A stretch of 64,000 nucleotides of DNA, taken from assembly GCF_013433315.1 (NCBI RefSeq), contig NZ_WXVV01000010.1, positions 157,982 through 221,981 of the forward strand, in the 5' to 3' direction. Below, piece by piece: positions 45,427-55,573 of this stretch (the first letter of the stretch is position 1; each line of letters begins with the position of its first letter). Below the pieces are notes generated by a model that worked only from the letters and a program-made list of their open reading frames with translations, was not told the DNA's origin and made no database searches. Position numbers and translations under genes: made by a program. Origin of the DNA: Pseudomonas crudilactis. GTDB taxonomy: Bacteria; Pseudomonadota; Gammaproteobacteria; Pseudomonadales; Pseudomonadaceae.

Positions 45427-46239
45427 ATGACTCAATACTCCGCCTTCAGCGTCGAACTGGCCGACAACATCGCCCATGTGCAGATCAATCGTCCGGAAAA
45501 GATCAACTCGATGAACGCGGCGTTCTGGAGCGAGATCGTCGAGATCTTCCAGTGGATCGACGACACCGACGAAGTGCGCGTGGTGGTGCTCAGCGGCAAC
45601 GGTAAACACTTTTCCTCCGGCATCGACCTGATGATGCTGGCCGGCGTCGCCAATGAATTGGGCAAAGACGTTGGCCGCAACGCGCGCCTGCTGCGTAAAA
45701 AAATTCTGACCCTGCAAACCTCGTTCAACGCCGTCGACAACTGCCGCAAACCGGTCATCGCCGCCATTCAAGGTTATTGCCTGGGCGGCGCCATCGATCT
45801 GATCGCCGCGTGCGATATGCGTTACGCCGCCGAAGACGCGCAATTCTCGATCAAGGAAATCGATATCGGCATGGCCGCCGATGTTGGCACTTTGCAACGG
45901 TTGCCACGGATCATCGGTGACGGCATGCTGCGTGAACTGGCTTACACCGGTCGCACTTTTGGCGCTGACGAGGCACGCAACATTGGCCTGGTCAATCGCG
46001 TCTACAGCGACAAGGACGCGCTGCTCGAAGGCGTGTTGGACATCGCTCGCGAGATCGCTTCGAAATCGCCGATCGCGGTTACCGGCACCAAGGAAATGAT
46101 CAGCTACATGCGCGACCATCGCATCGACGACGGTCTCGAATACGTTGCCACCTGGAACGCCGCCATGTTGCAATCCACCGACTTGCGCGTGGCCATGGCC
46201 GCCCATATGAGCAAACAGAAACCCGAATTTCTGGACTGA
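45427..46239 (+). CDS. Crotonase-family enoyl-CoA hydratase/isomerase
   Basis: 270-aa crotonase-fold protein. Oxyanion-hole segments are GKHFSSGIDLMML (about 58-70) and AIQGYCLGGAIDLIAACDMRYA. The Asp at the glutamate position (IKEIDIGMAADVGTLQRLP) resembles delta3,5-delta2,4-dienoyl-CoA isomerases (ECH1-like) more than classical hydratases. The nudC gene starts 6 bases after the stop. Confidence 0.87.
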   Translation: MTQYSAFSVELADNIAHVQINRPEKINSMNAAFWSEIVEIFQWIDDTDEVRVVVLSGNGKHFSSGIDLMMLAGVANELGKDVGRNARLLRKKILTLQTSFNAVDNCRKPVIAAIQGYCLGGAIDLIAACDMRYAAEDAQFSIKEIDIGMAADVGTLQRLPRIIGDGMLRELAYTGRTFGADEARNIGLVNRVYSDKDALLEGVLDIAREIASKSPIAVTGTKEMISYMRDHRIDDGLEYVATWNAAMLQSTDLRVAMAAHMSKQKPEFLD

Positions 46240-46245
46240 GAAACC

Positions 46246-47076
46246 ATGACATCTCGCTGGACCACTGCAGTACTGGACACCGATCAACCCGGCGGCTGGG
46301 CCGTGGCGCGCAGCCCGGACGGTTTTCTGTTCGATGACAACGGCGCGCTGTTCCCACGGGAATGGCTCAAGCGTCAGGACTTGTCGATCCTCGCCGAGCA
46401 CGGCATCGGCCATCTCGATGGCGAGCCGGTGTACCTATTGGAGTTGCGCAGTGCCAGTGAGGTGCCGGGTTGCAACTGGAAAGGCCTGCGGGCGTTCATG
46501 CTCGATGGCGATCACACCATTTATAAAGTGCTCGGTTACGCCGCGCAGATCGGCACGTGGGCCCGCGAACATCGCTTCTGCGGTAATTGCGGCCAGGCGA
46601 TGACGCAAGTACCGCGTGAGCGGGCGATGTATTGCCAGCCGTGCGATCTGCGCAGTTATCCGCGCATTTCACCGAGCATGATCGTGCTGATCACCCGCGG
46701 CGACGAGATTCTGCTGGCGCGCTCGCCGCGTTTCGTCTCCGGGGTTTACAGCACGCTGGCCGGGTTTGCCGAACCGGGCGAGTCGGCCGAGGATTGCCTG
46801 ATTCGTGAAGTGCGTGAAGAAGTGCAGATCGAGGTGCAGAACATTCAGTACCTAGGCAGCCAGTGCTGGCCGTTCCCGCATTCGATGATGCTCGGCTTCC
46901 ATGCCGAATACGCCGGTGGCGAGATTGTCTGTCAGGAAGACGAGATCGAAGACGCCCAGTGGTTCAATGTGCACGACCTGCCGCCGTTGCCGGCGTCAAA
47001 GTCGATAGCCCGTTACCTGATCGACGTCTACGTGGCGCGGCGTTTAGGCCACGCTGAACCAGTGCTGCCAGGCTAA
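46246..47076 (+). CDS. nudC: NAD+ diphosphatase / NAD-decapping NudC
   Basis: 276-aa Nudix hydrolase cleaving NADH/NAD+, and NAD caps from RNA in E. coli. A zinc ribbon has Cys112, Cys115, Cys130 and Cys133; the Nudix box is at 173-195 ([21 protein letters not shown]); the NudC signature SQPWPFPxS is here SQCWPFPHS (205-213), with Pro replaced by Cys. Length fits the family. It is probably co-transcribed with the crotonase gene. It overlaps the end of the TSUP gene, which converges on it. Confidence 0.92.
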   Translation: MTSRWTTAVLDTDQPGGWAVARSPDGFLFDDNGALFPREWLKRQDLSILAEHGIGHLDGEPVYLLELRSASEVPGCNWKGLRAFMLDGDHTIYKVLGYAAQIGTWAREHRFCGNCGQAMTQVPRERAMYCQPCDLRSYPRISPSMIVLITRGDEILLARSPRFVSGVYSTLAGFAEPGESAEDCLIREVREEVQIEVQNIQYLGSQCWPFPHSMMLGFHAEYAGGEIVCQEDEIEDAQWFNVHDLPPLPASKSIARYLIDVYVARRLGHAEPVLPG

Positions 47077-47823
47077 ACGCACGGTCAAACCCAGCACCAC
47101 GGTGATGAACACCGGGCGAATGAACTTGGCGCCGCCGCTGATCGCGGTGCGCGCGCCAAAGAACGCGCCGACCATCACCGACAAGCCCATGCTCAGGCCG
47201 ATGATCCAGTCCACCTGCCCGGAAAACACGAACACCGACAGCGCCGCAATGTTGCTGACGAAGTTCATGCTGCGCGCCACGCCGCTGGCCTTGACCAAGT
47301 CGATCGGGTAGAGCAGCAGGCTGCTCACCGTCCAGAACGCGCCTGTGCCGGGCCCGGCTACGCCGTCATAGAAACCGAGGCTGAAGCCTTGGGTCGATTG
47401 CCATTTCTTTTTGATTGGGGCGTCGCTGTCCAGCGGTGCTTTTGGCGTGCCGCCGAACAACAGGTACAGACCGCAGGCGAAGACGATGACCGGGAGCATC
47501 TTGTTCAGCCATTCGGCCGGCAGGTAATGGGCGACGATGGCGCCTGCGAGCGCGCCTACAAGGGTACCGACAATCGCGTGGGTCCATTGGCGCGGGTGGA
47601 ACAGCTTGCGTTTGTAGAAGGTGAAACTGGCGGTGGCCGAGCCGAACGTCGAACTCAACTTGTTGGTGCCGAGCACCAGATGCGGCGGCAGGCCAGCCGT
47701 CAGCAGTGCAGGCGTGGTCAACAGACCGCCACCGCCAGCGATGGCGTCGATGAAACCGGCAATGAAAGCGACTAAGGCCAGAATGGCGAGGGTGGTGAGG
47801 TCAACGCTGAGTTCGAAGGGCAT
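47044..47823 (-). CDS. TSUP-family (TauE/SafE) anion permease
   Basis: 259-aa membrane protein with 7-8 predicted segments. [21 protein letters not shown] near the start and the second half-repeat [19 protein letters not shown] are the two hallmark repeats. Such proteins export sulfite, sulfoacetate or similar anions; the substrate here is not fixed. Its 3' end overlaps nudC by 33 bases on the opposite strand. Confidence 0.88.
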   Translation of the reverse strand: MPFELSVDLTTLAILALVAFIAGFIDAIAGGGGLLTTPALLTAGLPPHLVLGTNKLSSTFGSATASFTFYKRKLFHPRQWTHAIVGTLVGALAGAIVAHYLPAEWLNKMLPVIVFACGLYLLFGGTPKAPLDSDAPIKKKWQSTQGFSLGFYDGVAGPGTGAFWTVSSLLLYPIDLVKASGVARSMNFVSNIAALSVFVFSGQVDWIIGLSMGLSVMVGAFFGARTAISGGAKFIRPVFITVVLGLTVRLAWQHWFSVA

Positions 47824-47910
47824 GGAATCGGCTTATTCGGCAGGGCGCAGATTTGGCTGCGGGGAGGGCGGTCATGTTACCTGTATCCAACTGTTGCGGC
47901 GACCCGGTTG

Positions 47911-48010
47911 ACGCCTTCGCGAGCAAGCTCGCTCCCACAGTTTTTTGGGGTGTTCACAAAATCAATATCACTACAAATCCCCTGTGGGAGCGAGCTTGCT
48001 CGCGAAGGCG
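47911..48010. repeat. REPIN
   Basis: TTCGCGAGCAAGCTCGCTCC near 47916 and GGGAGCGAGCTTGCTCGCGAA near 47985, upstream of the sfnG promoter. Confidence 0.9.
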
Positions 48011-48124
48011 GCTTCCCAGCCAGTCCAAAATCTACTGTTGCCTACTCAACATCCAGCCAACAAATCTCACTTAAAAAGACACCTGAATAACAGGAAAACC
48101 CAACAAAACCAGGCATTCCAACCC

Positions 48125-48140
48125 TGGCACGCTTGCTGCT
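48125..48140 (+). promoter_or_regulatory. Sigma-54 promoter of sfnG
   Basis: TGGCACGCTTGCTGCT matches TGGCACG-N4-TTGCW at all but one defined base, with GG (48126-48127) and GC (48138-48139) 10 bases apart. The start point would be near 48151, leaving a 30-base leader before the ATG at 48181. Control of sfnG by sigma-54 and SfnR is known in P. putida. Confidence 0.8.
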
Positions 48141-48180
48141 CTACCACTCCCATCTCCGCAAATGTCCCGAGGACACGCCA

Positions 48181-49263
48181 ATGAGTCAGCAAGCCGTTAA
48201 ATTTGCATACTGGGTGCCGAACGTCAGCGGTGGGCTGGTGGTCAGCAAGATCGAGCAGCGCACCGATTGGGGCATCGACTACAACCGCAAACTGGCACAG
48301 ATCGCCGAAGCGGCCGGGTTCGAATACGCGCTGACGCAGATCCGCTTCACCGCCGGCTACGGTGCCGAGTTTCAGCATGAGTCAGTCGCGTTCAGCCACG
48401 CATTGCTCGCGGCCACCAGCAAACTCAAGGTAATCGCAGCGATCCTCCCCGGCCCATGGCAACCGGCGCTGGCCGCCAAGCAACTGGCGACCATCGATCA
48501 ACTCACCAACGGCCGTATCGCGGTGAACATCGTCAGCGGCTGGTTCAAAGGCGAATTCCAGGCCATCGGCGAGCATTGGCTGGAGCACGACGAGCGTTAT
48601 CGCCGTTCCGAAGAGTTCATTCGTTCATTGCGCGGTGTGTGGAGTCAGGACAACTTCACCTTTCGCGGCGACTTCTACCGTTTCGACAATTACAGCCTGA
48701 AACCGAAACCCTTGGGCCGTCCGGAGATCTTTCAGGGCGGCAGTTCCCGTGCGGCACGGGATATGGCGGCGCGGGTTTCGGACTGGTATTTCACCAATGG
48801 CAACAGCGTCGAGGGGATCAAGGCGCAGGTCGACGATATTCGTGCCAAAGCAGCGGCAAATAATCATTCGGTGAAGATTGGCGTGAATGCCTTTGTCATC
48901 GCCCGCGACACCGAAGAAGAGGCAAGGGCCGTACTCGCGCAGATCATCGATCAGGCTGACCCGGAAGCCGTGAACGCCTTCGGCGATGCAGCGAAGCAGG
49001 CGGGCCGGGCATCGCCGGAGGGTGAGGGCAACTGGGCGAAATCGACGTTTGAGGATCTGGTGCAGTACAACGATGGCTTCAAGACCAATCTGATTGGTAC
49101 GCCATTGCAGATTGCCGAGCGGATTGTGGCTTTGAAGGCGGTGGGGGTGGATCTGGTGCTGGCGGGGTTCCTGCACTTTCAGGAAGAGGTCGAATATTTC
49201 GGGCGGCGAGTGTTGCCGCTCGTTCGCGAACTGGAGGCCGAAAAGACCGCCGCTGTCGCCTGA
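48181..49263 (+). CDS. sfnG: FMNH2-dependent dimethyl sulfone monooxygenase SfnG
   Basis: 360-aa luciferase-fold flavin monooxygenase that turns dimethyl sulfone into methanesulfinate, part of sulfur scavenging when sulfate is short. Typical stretches are KFAYWVPNVSGGLVVSKIEQRTDW, GRIAVNIVSGWFKGEF, and GGSSRAARDMAARVSDWYFTNGN. The ATG at 48181 lies after GAGGACACGCCA. No partner reductase (sfnF) or the regulator sfnR is seen here, so it stands alone. Confidence 0.9.
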   Translation: MSQQAVKFAYWVPNVSGGLVVSKIEQRTDWGIDYNRKLAQIAEAAGFEYALTQIRFTAGYGAEFQHESVAFSHALLAATSKLKVIAAILPGPWQPALAAKQLATIDQLTNGRIAVNIVSGWFKGEFQAIGEHWLEHDERYRRSEEFIRSLRGVWSQDNFTFRGDFYRFDNYSLKPKPLGRPEIFQGGSSRAARDMAARVSDWYFTNGNSVEGIKAQVDDIRAKAAANNHSVKIGVNAFVIARDTEEEARAVLAQIIDQADPEAVNAFGDAAKQAGRASPEGEGNWAKSTFEDLVQYNDGFKTNLIGTPLQIAERIVALKAVGVDLVLAGFLHFQEEVEYFGRRVLPLVRELEAEKTAAVA

Positions 49264-49277
49264 ACCCTATGCAAAAC

Positions 49278-49370
49278 CTGTGGGAGCGAGCTTGCTCGCG
49301 AAGGCGTCCTTTCAGTAAATATTTTGATTACTGATACACCGCATTCGCGAGCAAGCTCGCTCCCACATTA
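49278..49370. repeat. REPIN
   Basis: GGGAGCGAGCTTGCTCGCGAA near 49281 and TTCGCGAGCAAGCTCGCTCC near 49344, between converging genes. Confidence 0.9.
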
Positions 49371-49383
49371 GATCTACGGGGTC

Positions 49384-49863
49384 TTAGAGACCGAGGTCGG
49401 ACAGGCCTGGATGATCATCCGGGCGTCGACCCAGCGGCCAGTGGAACTTGCGTTCGCTTTCCTTGATCGGCATGTCGTTGATGCACGCGTAGCGCTGGAA
49501 CATCAGGCCTTGCTCATCGAATTCCCAGTTTTCGTTGCCGTAGGAGCGGAACCAGTTGCCCGAATCATCGTGCCATTCATAGGCGTAACGCACGGCGATG
49601 CGGGTGTCGGAGTAGGCCCACAGTTCCTTGATCAAACGGTAATCCAGTTCCTTCGCCCATTTACGGGTCAGAAACGCCTTCGCCTCTTCGCGGTTGTTGG
49701 CGAATTCGGCGCGGTTGCGCCATTGGGTGTCGAGTGTGTAAGCCAGCGATACCCGTTCCGGGTCGCGGGAGTTCCAGCCATCCTCGGCCAGACGAACTTT
49801 TTCGATGGCCGATTCACGGTTGAAGGGCGGCAATGGCGGACGTACCTGGGCTGCAGTAGACAT
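49384..49863 (-). CDS. DUF1348 / NTF2-like protein
   Basis: 159-aa NTF2-fold protein of the DUF1348 group. [33 protein letters not shown] and [30 protein letters not shown] are typical. The gene lies 55 bases downstream of the TetR gene end on the same strand, so it may be its target. Function unknown. Confidence 0.85.
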   Translation of the reverse strand: MSTAAQVRPPLPPFNRESAIEKVRLAEDGWNSRDPERVSLAYTLDTQWRNRAEFANNREEAKAFLTRKWAKELDYRLIKELWAYSDTRIAVRYAYEWHDDSGNWFRSYGNENWEFDEQGLMFQRYACINDMPIKESERKFHWPLGRRPDDHPGLSDLGL

Positions 49864-49918
49864 GTTCAGTCTCCCGATCTAATTAATAATTGAACAACAA
49901 GTCCGGCTTATTAAGGCG

Positions 49919-50482
49919 TTACAGGTCCAATAACTTTCGCGCCATGCATTGCGCATTATCGGCGGCACTGTGATCACCCATCACAAGCGCTACGGTAATG
50001 GCACCGTCAATCAGGATCAGCAGCTGTCTGGCCAGCAGTTGCGGATCCTCGGCGCCATGTTCGGTACACAGCTCGCACACGTAGTCGAGCAGCTTCTGTT
50101 TGTGTTCTTTGGCGACCAGACGCACCGGGTCCTGCGGATCGCCGGTCTCGCCGCTGGTGTTGATGAACGCGCAGCCGCGAAAACCTTCCGAGGCGAACCA
50201 GCTCTTGAGCACGGTAAACAGGTTGAGCAGGCGATCGGCCGGGGTTTCGGCTTGATCGACCGCGCTTCGGTACCAGTGCATCCAGCGCACGTCGCGGCGT
50301 TGCAGGGCGGCAACGGTCAAGGCGTCCTTGTCGGCAAAGTAACGGTAAATACTTTTTCTGGAGACGCCGGCGGTTTTCACCAGAAGATCCATGCTGGTGG
50401 CAGCGATGCCACTTTTATAGATCAGCTTTTCGGTGACATCCAGAATGATGTCGCGTGTGTCGTTGCTAGTGATTTCGTTCAT
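49919..50482 (-). CDS. TetR-family transcriptional regulator
   Basis: 187-aa TetR repressor: helix-turn-helix at about 10-55 (AATSMDLLVKTAGVSRKSIYRYFADKDAL), then a ligand domain. The start MNEITSNDT at 50482 is preferred over the frame extending to 50518. Ligand unknown; the DUF1348 gene is directly downstream. Confidence 0.88.
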   Translation of the reverse strand: MNEITSNDTRDIILDVTEKLIYKSGIAATSMDLLVKTAGVSRKSIYRYFADKDALTVAALQRRDVRWMHWYRSAVDQAETPADRLLNLFTVLKSWFASEGFRGCAFINTSGETGDPQDPVRLVAKEHKQKLLDYVCELCTEHGAEDPQLLARQLLILIDGAITVALVMGDHSAADNAQCMARKLLDL

Positions 50483-50527
50483 GTGACGAACAGTAGAACG
50501 ATTGTTCTCCTTTGGCAATGGTTTTTT

Positions 50528-50609
50528 AGGATCAAAAGATCGCAGCCTTCGGCAGCTCCTACATTGGCCCGTGTAGGAGCTGCCGAAGGCTGCGATCTTT
50601 TGATCTCTT
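50528..50609. repeat. Inverted repeat, third REP family
   Basis: GATCAAAAGATCGCAGCCTTCGGCAGCTCCTACA faces its inverse after a 9-base spacer. Same sequence family as 30910, but with the ends swapped so that the GTAGGAGCTGCC parts are inside. Confidence 0.85.
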
Positions 50610-50686
50610 TACGGGCACTAACAAGACCCGAAGGATGCGATGGTGTAAGCTCTCGGGTTCTTCGGATTCGACCCATTGCGAGCCCT

Positions 50687-52030
50687 ATGCCGTTGCTTTT
50701 CAAACGCTCCTTGCTGCCCAAATTGCGCAGCTTCCCGCTGACCGCCGAGGCCGTGACCATTCTGTCCGGCGCCGCTGAATTTCGTCGTTGCCTGCTCGAG
50801 AAAATCGCCGCAGCGACCCAGCGTATCTACATCGTTGCGCTGTATCTGCAGCAAGACGAAGCCGGTCAGGAAATCCTCGATGCCTTGCACGCCGCCAAGC
50901 TCAAGCGTCCCGAGCTGGAAATTGCCGTGGTCGTCGATTGGTTGCGCGCCCAGCGTGGACTGATCGGTGCCGGCAAGCAGCCGGGCAACTCGGCGTGGTA
51001 TCAGGAAATGACCCGCACGCACCAGAGCGAAGTGCCGGTGTACGGCGTGCCGGTGCAGACCCGTGAACTGTTCGGCGTGCTGCATCTGAAGGGCTTCGTG
51101 ATTGACGATTGCGTGGTTTACAGCGGCGCGAGCCTGAACAACGTTTACCTGCACAAGTTCGACAAGTACCGCTTCGACCGCTACCACGTCCTGCAAAGCC
51201 ACGAACTGGCGGATTCGATGCATCACCTGGTCAAGCACGGCCTGATCGAGTCAAAAGCAGTGCACCGCCTCGATCTGCCGAATCTGCCGACCACGCGCAG
51301 CCTGCGCAACGACATCGGCGATCTGCGCAGCCGCTTGAAATATGCCACTTACGACACGGCCACGGGCAGCACCGCCCGAGACGGCTTGTCCGTTACCCCG
51401 TTGCTCGGCGTCGGCAAGAACAACCCGTTGAACCGGGCGATTCTTGAGTTGATCGCCAGCGCGCAAAAACAGCTGACCATCTGCACGCCGTACTTCAACC
51501 TGCCGCTGGGCGTGATCCGTGAGGTCAACCGTGCGTTGGCCCGTGGCGTGAAGATCGACATCGTGGTCGGCGACAAGACTGCCAACGACTTCTATATCCC
51601 GCCGAGCGAACCATTCAAGGTGATTGCGGCGTTGCCGTATCTGTACGAGATCAGCCTGCGCCGCTTTGCCAAACGGCATCAGCGCAACATCGACAGCGGC
51701 CAGTTGAACCTGCACCTGTGGCGTGATGGCGACAACACCTATCACCTCAAGGGCATGTGGGTCGATCAGCGTTATACGTTGCTGACTGGCAACAACCTCA
51801 ATCCTCGGGCATTTCGCCTGGATCTGGAAAACGCGTTGCTGATTGATGACCCGAAAGGCGAGTGGCTGGCGCCTCGGGCGAAGGAGCTGGAAGAAATCTT
51901 CCGCCACACCACACGGATCGAGAATTTCCAGAGTCTGGAGACGCTGCCAGAATACCCGGCCGGGGTGGCCAAGTTTCTCAAGCGCGTGAGTCGGGTGCGG
52001 ATTGAGCGGTTGCTCTACCGGATTCTCTAA
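50687..52030 (+). CDS. pssA: Phosphatidylserine synthase PssA (PLD superfamily)
   Basis: 447-aa CDP-diacylglycerol-serine O-phosphatidyltransferase of the E. coli type, making phosphatidylserine, the precursor of phosphatidylethanolamine. Two HKD motifs: HLKGFVIDD from His133 and HLKGMWVDQ from His353. KQLTICTPYFNLP, VGDKTANDFYIP and TGNNLNPRAFRLDLENA match E. coli closely. The ATG at 50687 was chosen by alignment; the frame is open far upstream through the TetR gene on the other strand, which is coincidence. Confidence 0.94.
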   Translation: MPLLFKRSLLPKLRSFPLTAEAVTILSGAAEFRRCLLEKIAAATQRIYIVALYLQQDEAGQEILDALHAAKLKRPELEIAVVVDWLRAQRGLIGAGKQPGNSAWYQEMTRTHQSEVPVYGVPVQTRELFGVLHLKGFVIDDCVVYSGASLNNVYLHKFDKYRFDRYHVLQSHELADSMHHLVKHGLIESKAVHRLDLPNLPTTRSLRNDIGDLRSRLKYATYDTATGSTARDGLSVTPLLGVGKNNPLNRAILELIASAQKQLTICTPYFNLPLGVIREVNRALARGVKIDIVVGDKTANDFYIPPSEPFKVIAALPYLYEISLRRFAKRHQRNIDSGQLNLHLWRDGDNTYHLKGMWVDQRYTLLTGNNLNPRAFRLDLENALLIDDPKGEWLAPRAKELEEIFRHTTRIENFQSLETLPEYPAGVAKFLKRVSRVRIERLLYRIL

Positions 52031-52059
52031 AATCGAAATTATCTAGCGCGGCTGATAAA

Positions 52060-52175
52060 GCCTTCGCGAGCAAGCTCGCTCCCACAGGGGGAATGCATTC
52101 CAGATGTGGGAGCTAGCTCACTCCCACAGGGAAATGCAGTTCAAAATGTGGGAGCGAGCTTGCTCGCGAAGGGGC
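52060..52175. repeat. Cluster of three REP sequences
   Basis: Three REP units instead of two: CTTCGCGAGCAAGCTCGCTC at about 52062, a decayed middle unit GTGGGAGCTAGCTCACTCCC at about 52106, and GGGAGCGAGCTTGCTCGCGAA at about 52150. The middle has lost the TGCTCGCGA core. Confidence 0.85.
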
Positions 52176-52196
52176 CCGCTTAGACGCTAAATAAAC

Positions 52197-53021
52197 TTAA
52201 TTCAGACCCAGTTTGCCACGCAACGTGGACAAATCTTCAGCCAGTGTATTCACCGGCCCCACCAGCGCTTTTCTGTCGTTATCCTTCACCTTGTCATAGG
52301 TTTCAAAGCCGCCATCCTTGGTCTTGTACTTGGCCAGAATCTTGTCCACGGTGGCAAAGTTCTTGTCGACTTTCGCTACGAAGGCCTTGTCCTGCTTCTC
52401 GATCTGCGGACGGAACAGGTCGACGATTTTCTTCGCACCGTCGATGTTGCCCTGGAAGTCATACAGGTCGGTGTGGCTGTAGCGATCCTCCTCACCAGAG
52501 ATCTTGGTGGCGGCCACTTCTTCCAGCAGCGCAGCCGCACCACCGACGACTTTCTCAGGCGGGAAGGTCAGGCCAGCCACGCGGGTCTGCAGGTCTTTGA
52601 CGTCGCTGTTGAGCTTGTCTGCCAGCTCGTTCAGGCCTGCGGTGCTTTTCTCCGAGAACAGCGTGTATTCGATGCGGTGGAAACCGGTGAAGTCTTCAGC
52701 CTTCACGCCTTTCTCGTGGTCGTCGACACGGGAGTCGATGGACGCATCGAGGTCACTGAACAGCTCGGCAATCGGCTCGATCGACTCGTAGTAAACGCGG
52801 GTCGGTGCGTAGAGCTTTTGCGCGGTGGCGAGGTCGCCTTTTTTCACCGCATCGGTGAACTGCTGGGTGTGGCTGCCCAGTTCATCGAGTTGTTCGGTGA
52901 CGTAAATCTTGTAGTCCGACACCGGCCCGACCAGATCCAGCGGTGCTGTCGCGGCAAACGCCGACAGCGGGGTGTTGAGCAAACCAAGGGTCAGCAATAA
53001 CGCGAGTGGCGTCTTTTTCAT
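52197..53021 (-). CDS. efeM: EfeM-like periplasmic M75 (imelysin) protein
   Basis: 274-aa exported protein with signal peptide (about 1-23) and a single M75 domain carrying the HxxE motif ([10 protein letters not shown]). It lacks the N-terminal cupredoxin domain of EfeO. Such single-domain proteins (EfeM) occur beside efeUOB in pseudomonads and are thought to bind iron in the periplasm. It is the last gene of the efe operon. Confidence 0.88.
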   Translation of the reverse strand: MKKTPLALLLTLGLLNTPLSAFAATAPLDLVGPVSDYKIYVTEQLDELGSHTQQFTDAVKKGDLATAQKLYAPTRVYYESIEPIAELFSDLDASIDSRVDDHEKGVKAEDFTGFHRIEYTLFSEKSTAGLNELADKLNSDVKDLQTRVAGLTFPPEKVVGGAAALLEEVAATKISGEEDRYSHTDLYDFQGNIDGAKKIVDLFRPQIEKQDKAFVAKVDKNFATVDKILAKYKTKDGGFETYDKVKDNDRKALVGPVNTLAEDLSTLRGKLGLN

Positions 53022-53048
53022 GGGGGCGGCTCCAGTTGGGATGTTGTT

Positions 53049-54347
53049 TTAGGCAGCAGTTTTCGGTTGTGTAGCGTTGAGCAACGAGCGACCGATGAAG
53101 TCCTTGTCGCCCGTGACACCCGGCAGGGTGAAGAAGTAGCCGCCGCCGACCGGTTTGAGGTATTCCTCAAGGGGCTCGCCGTTAAGGCGGGTCTGCACGG
53201 TGATAAAGCCTTTTTCCAGATCGGCCTGGTAACAGATGAACAGCAGGCCCATGTCGAGCTGGCCGTTCTTGTTGACGCCGTTGGAATAGTTGAATGGCCG
53301 GCGCAGGATCAGGTTGGCCTGAGTCGCGGCCGTGCGCGGGTTGGCCAGACGAATGTGCGCGTCGAGTTTGGTCAGCTTGCCTTCCGGATCCTTGTGATAA
53401 TCCGGCACTTCGCTTTCATGTTTGCCACCGATAGGCGCGCCGGTGGTTTTCACCCGACCGAGGATGCTTTCCTGTTCCTGCAACGGCGTGCGGTCCCAAC
53501 GTTCGACGAAGTTGCGGATGATCCGCACCGCTTGATAGCTGCCGTGCGCCGCCCAGGCCGGTTCGTCACTGCCAGGTTGCACCCAGACGATGCTGTCCAT
53601 GGCTTTGCCATCGTTGGAGTCAGGGTTGGCCGAACCGTCGCGGAAGCCGAGGAAGTTACGCGCCGATTGTGCCGGCACCCCTGGTTTCGCAGGGGCTTGC
53701 GGCGGCACGCTGCCTTCCTGTTTCCAGCGCACCAGCAGCAGATCCGGAAGGTTTTTGACGATGTCGCGCAGGGCGTGAATGTTGGTGTCGGCGGTGTTCG
53801 AGCAGAACTGCAGGCTCAGGTCGCCGTGGCAGCAATCGGCTTCCAGCGCATCGTTGGGGAAACCGACCATGCGCATCAGTCGTCTGGGTTTTGCATCGGC
53901 CAGACCGAAGCGTTCGTCGAACAGCGACTCACCGACGGAAACGGTGATGGTCAGGTTATCCGGCGTGACGTTCGGGCCGAGAATCCCGGAATCCGGCGGC
54001 GGCAGTTTCGGATCGATCTGCGCCACCGGGCCGCCCTTCATCAGAAACGCAATGCGCTCGTTGAGCGTGCGGAACAGCCGCTCCAGATCTTCACGATCAC
54101 TGGCCAACACATCGAACGAGACGAGCATGCCCGACGCCGGACGCGGGGTGACGATGCCGGTCTGGTGCACGCCGTGGAAATCGTGGCGGTCTTCAGTCTT
54201 GTCGCTGCTCGGTGCTTCGGTGACTTGTGCTGGCGCGGCAGCCATGGCCGGGCAGCTCAGGGCGGAACCGGCGAGGGCGACACCCGCGGCGCCCATACCC
54301 ATCAGGACGCGGCGACGTTGCAGGTTGAGGTTTTCTGAATCTTTCAT
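53049..54347 (-). CDS. efeB: EfeB, DyP-type peroxidase / deferrochelatase
   Basis: 432-aa Tat-exported heme protein. The Tat motif is RRRVLMG (about 11-17) followed by a hydrophobic stretch. The DyP signature GFRDGSANP and the His-containing [11 protein letters not shown] heme region are present. In EfeUOB it oxidises Fe(II) or releases iron from heme in the periplasm. It sits between efeO and the second M75 gene. Confidence 0.92.
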   Translation of the reverse strand: MKDSENLNLQRRRVLMGMGAAGVALAGSALSCPAMAAAPAQVTEAPSSDKTEDRHDFHGVHQTGIVTPRPASGMLVSFDVLASDREDLERLFRTLNERIAFLMKGGPVAQIDPKLPPPDSGILGPNVTPDNLTITVSVGESLFDERFGLADAKPRRLMRMVGFPNDALEADCCHGDLSLQFCSNTADTNIHALRDIVKNLPDLLLVRWKQEGSVPPQAPAKPGVPAQSARNFLGFRDGSANPDSNDGKAMDSIVWVQPGSDEPAWAAHGSYQAVRIIRNFVERWDRTPLQEQESILGRVKTTGAPIGGKHESEVPDYHKDPEGKLTKLDAHIRLANPRTAATQANLILRRPFNYSNGVNKNGQLDMGLLFICYQADLEKGFITVQTRLNGEPLEEYLKPVGGGYFFTLPGVTGDKDFIGRSLLNATQPKTAA

Positions 54348-54365
54348 CGGGAATTTGTCTTCTGC

Positions 54366-55565
54366 TTACAGGCCGGAGAGGCCGAGGGCGGGATCGATGC
54401 CATCCAGTGCGTCGGCCAGGGCCTGCGCCTTGTCGGCGATCTGCTTGCGTTGTGCGCCGCTGATGGAGTCGTAGCTGGCGTAGCCGTCCTTGATCTTGTA
54501 GCTGTCGAGTTCGCTGTCGAAATCCGCCAGTGCCTTGTCGATTTTCGGCAGCAGGTCAGCGGCAGATTTGCTCAGCATCGGCCGCAGCAGGTCGACGACT
54601 TTACGCGCGGTTTGCGCATTGGCGGCGAATCCATTGAGGTCGCTGTGGCTGTAGCGTTCTTCTTCACCGCTGGCAGCACGCACGTCGGCCAAGGTGTTGA
54701 GGTTGCGCACGACGATGTTGACCAGTTGCTCCGGCGGCAGCGATTGCGCGAGCAGTTGCTGTTTGAGTGTGGTCACGTCGCTGAGCAGGCGTTGGGCGAC
54801 CGGTGTCAGATCGTCGAGTTTGCGTTGCTGGAACAGGCCGAATTCGAGACGGTGGAAACCGACGAACGCTGGATCCTGCTCGCGTTTTTCGAAGTAATCG
54901 GCGCGGGCGTTGATGCTGTTGTCCAGTTCGGCCAGACGCTGCGCGGCCGGCGCCAGATGTTGATAAGCCGCACGCGCGGGCAGGTACAACGCCTGGGCTT
55001 GGCTGAGATCACCGCTTTCAATCGCTTGATTGAGCGCCGTGACGGCTTTGATCAGCGCGCTGCCCTGGCTGGCCAGATACACGCGGAACTCCGACAGCGG
55101 CCCGACGAAAGCGACCATTGATGGTTTGGCTTTGGCGGCAGCGTCGGAGGCGGCGGTTGGCGTCACGTGCAAGGTGCCGCGCGGGTTGCTCAACAGGCCG
55201 CAAGTGATCGCATAGTCGCCGGGTTGCAGGTTGGCGTTGATCACTTGGCTGAGGCCCGGCGCGATGTTTTCGCGTTCTTCGACAACGAGCACGCCATCGA
55301 GAATTTCCCATTCCACCGCACGGTCGGAGCGATTGACGATGCGGAAACTGGCGCGGCCAGCCGGCACCGTCAGCGCGTTCGGCTCGCAATTGCCCGGATG
55401 GATATTCACCACCACTTCATCGTGGTTGTGCTGACGCTTGGCCGCGGCCATTTTCGACGCGTAATAAAACAGACCACCGGCGGCGATCATCACCACCACC
55501 GAACCGGCCACCGCCCAGCGCAAGGCGCGAGGAGGGGAGGCCTGAGGAGTATTAGGCTTTGACAT
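54366..55565 (-). CDS. efeO: EfeO, iron-binding protein with cupredoxin and M75 domains
   Basis: 399-aa periplasmic protein anchored by an N-terminal membrane helix (about 15-37). A cupredoxin-like domain (about 45-135, with HPGNCEPNALTVPAG and DYAITCGLL) is followed by an M75 domain with HxxE (GFHRLEFGLF). It passes iron to the EfeU permease. The ATG at 55565 was chosen over a frame reaching 55799 inside efeU. Confidence 0.92.
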   Translation of the reverse strand: MSKPNTPQASPPRALRWAVAGSVVVMIAAGGLFYYASKMAAAKRQHNHDEVVVNIHPGNCEPNALTVPAGRASFRIVNRSDRAVEWEILDGVLVVEERENIAPGLSQVINANLQPGDYAITCGLLSNPRGTLHVTPTAASDAAAKAKPSMVAFVGPLSEFRVYLASQGSALIKAVTALNQAIESGDLSQAQALYLPARAAYQHLAPAAQRLAELDNSINARADYFEKREQDPAFVGFHRLEFGLFQQRKLDDLTPVAQRLLSDVTTLKQQLLAQSLPPEQLVNIVVRNLNTLADVRAASGEEERYSHSDLNGFAANAQTARKVVDLLRPMLSKSAADLLPKIDKALADFDSELDSYKIKDGYASYDSISGAQRKQIADKAQALADALDGIDPALGLSGL

Positions 55566-55573
55566 GAATGCCC

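Noticed and set aside
49949..50686. N-terminal extension of PssA through the TetR gene
   Set aside because: The frame is open by chance; E. coli PssA homology begins at 50687 and the extension overlaps a convincing TetR gene.
52060..52175. Repeats resembling a short CRISPR array
   Set aside because: The units are REP palindromes in alternating orientation with variable spacing, not direct repeats with uniform spacers, and no cas genes are present.
53067..54338. 423-codon plus-strand frame opposite efeB
   Set aside because: Shadow of a Tat-exported DyP peroxidase with clear motifs.
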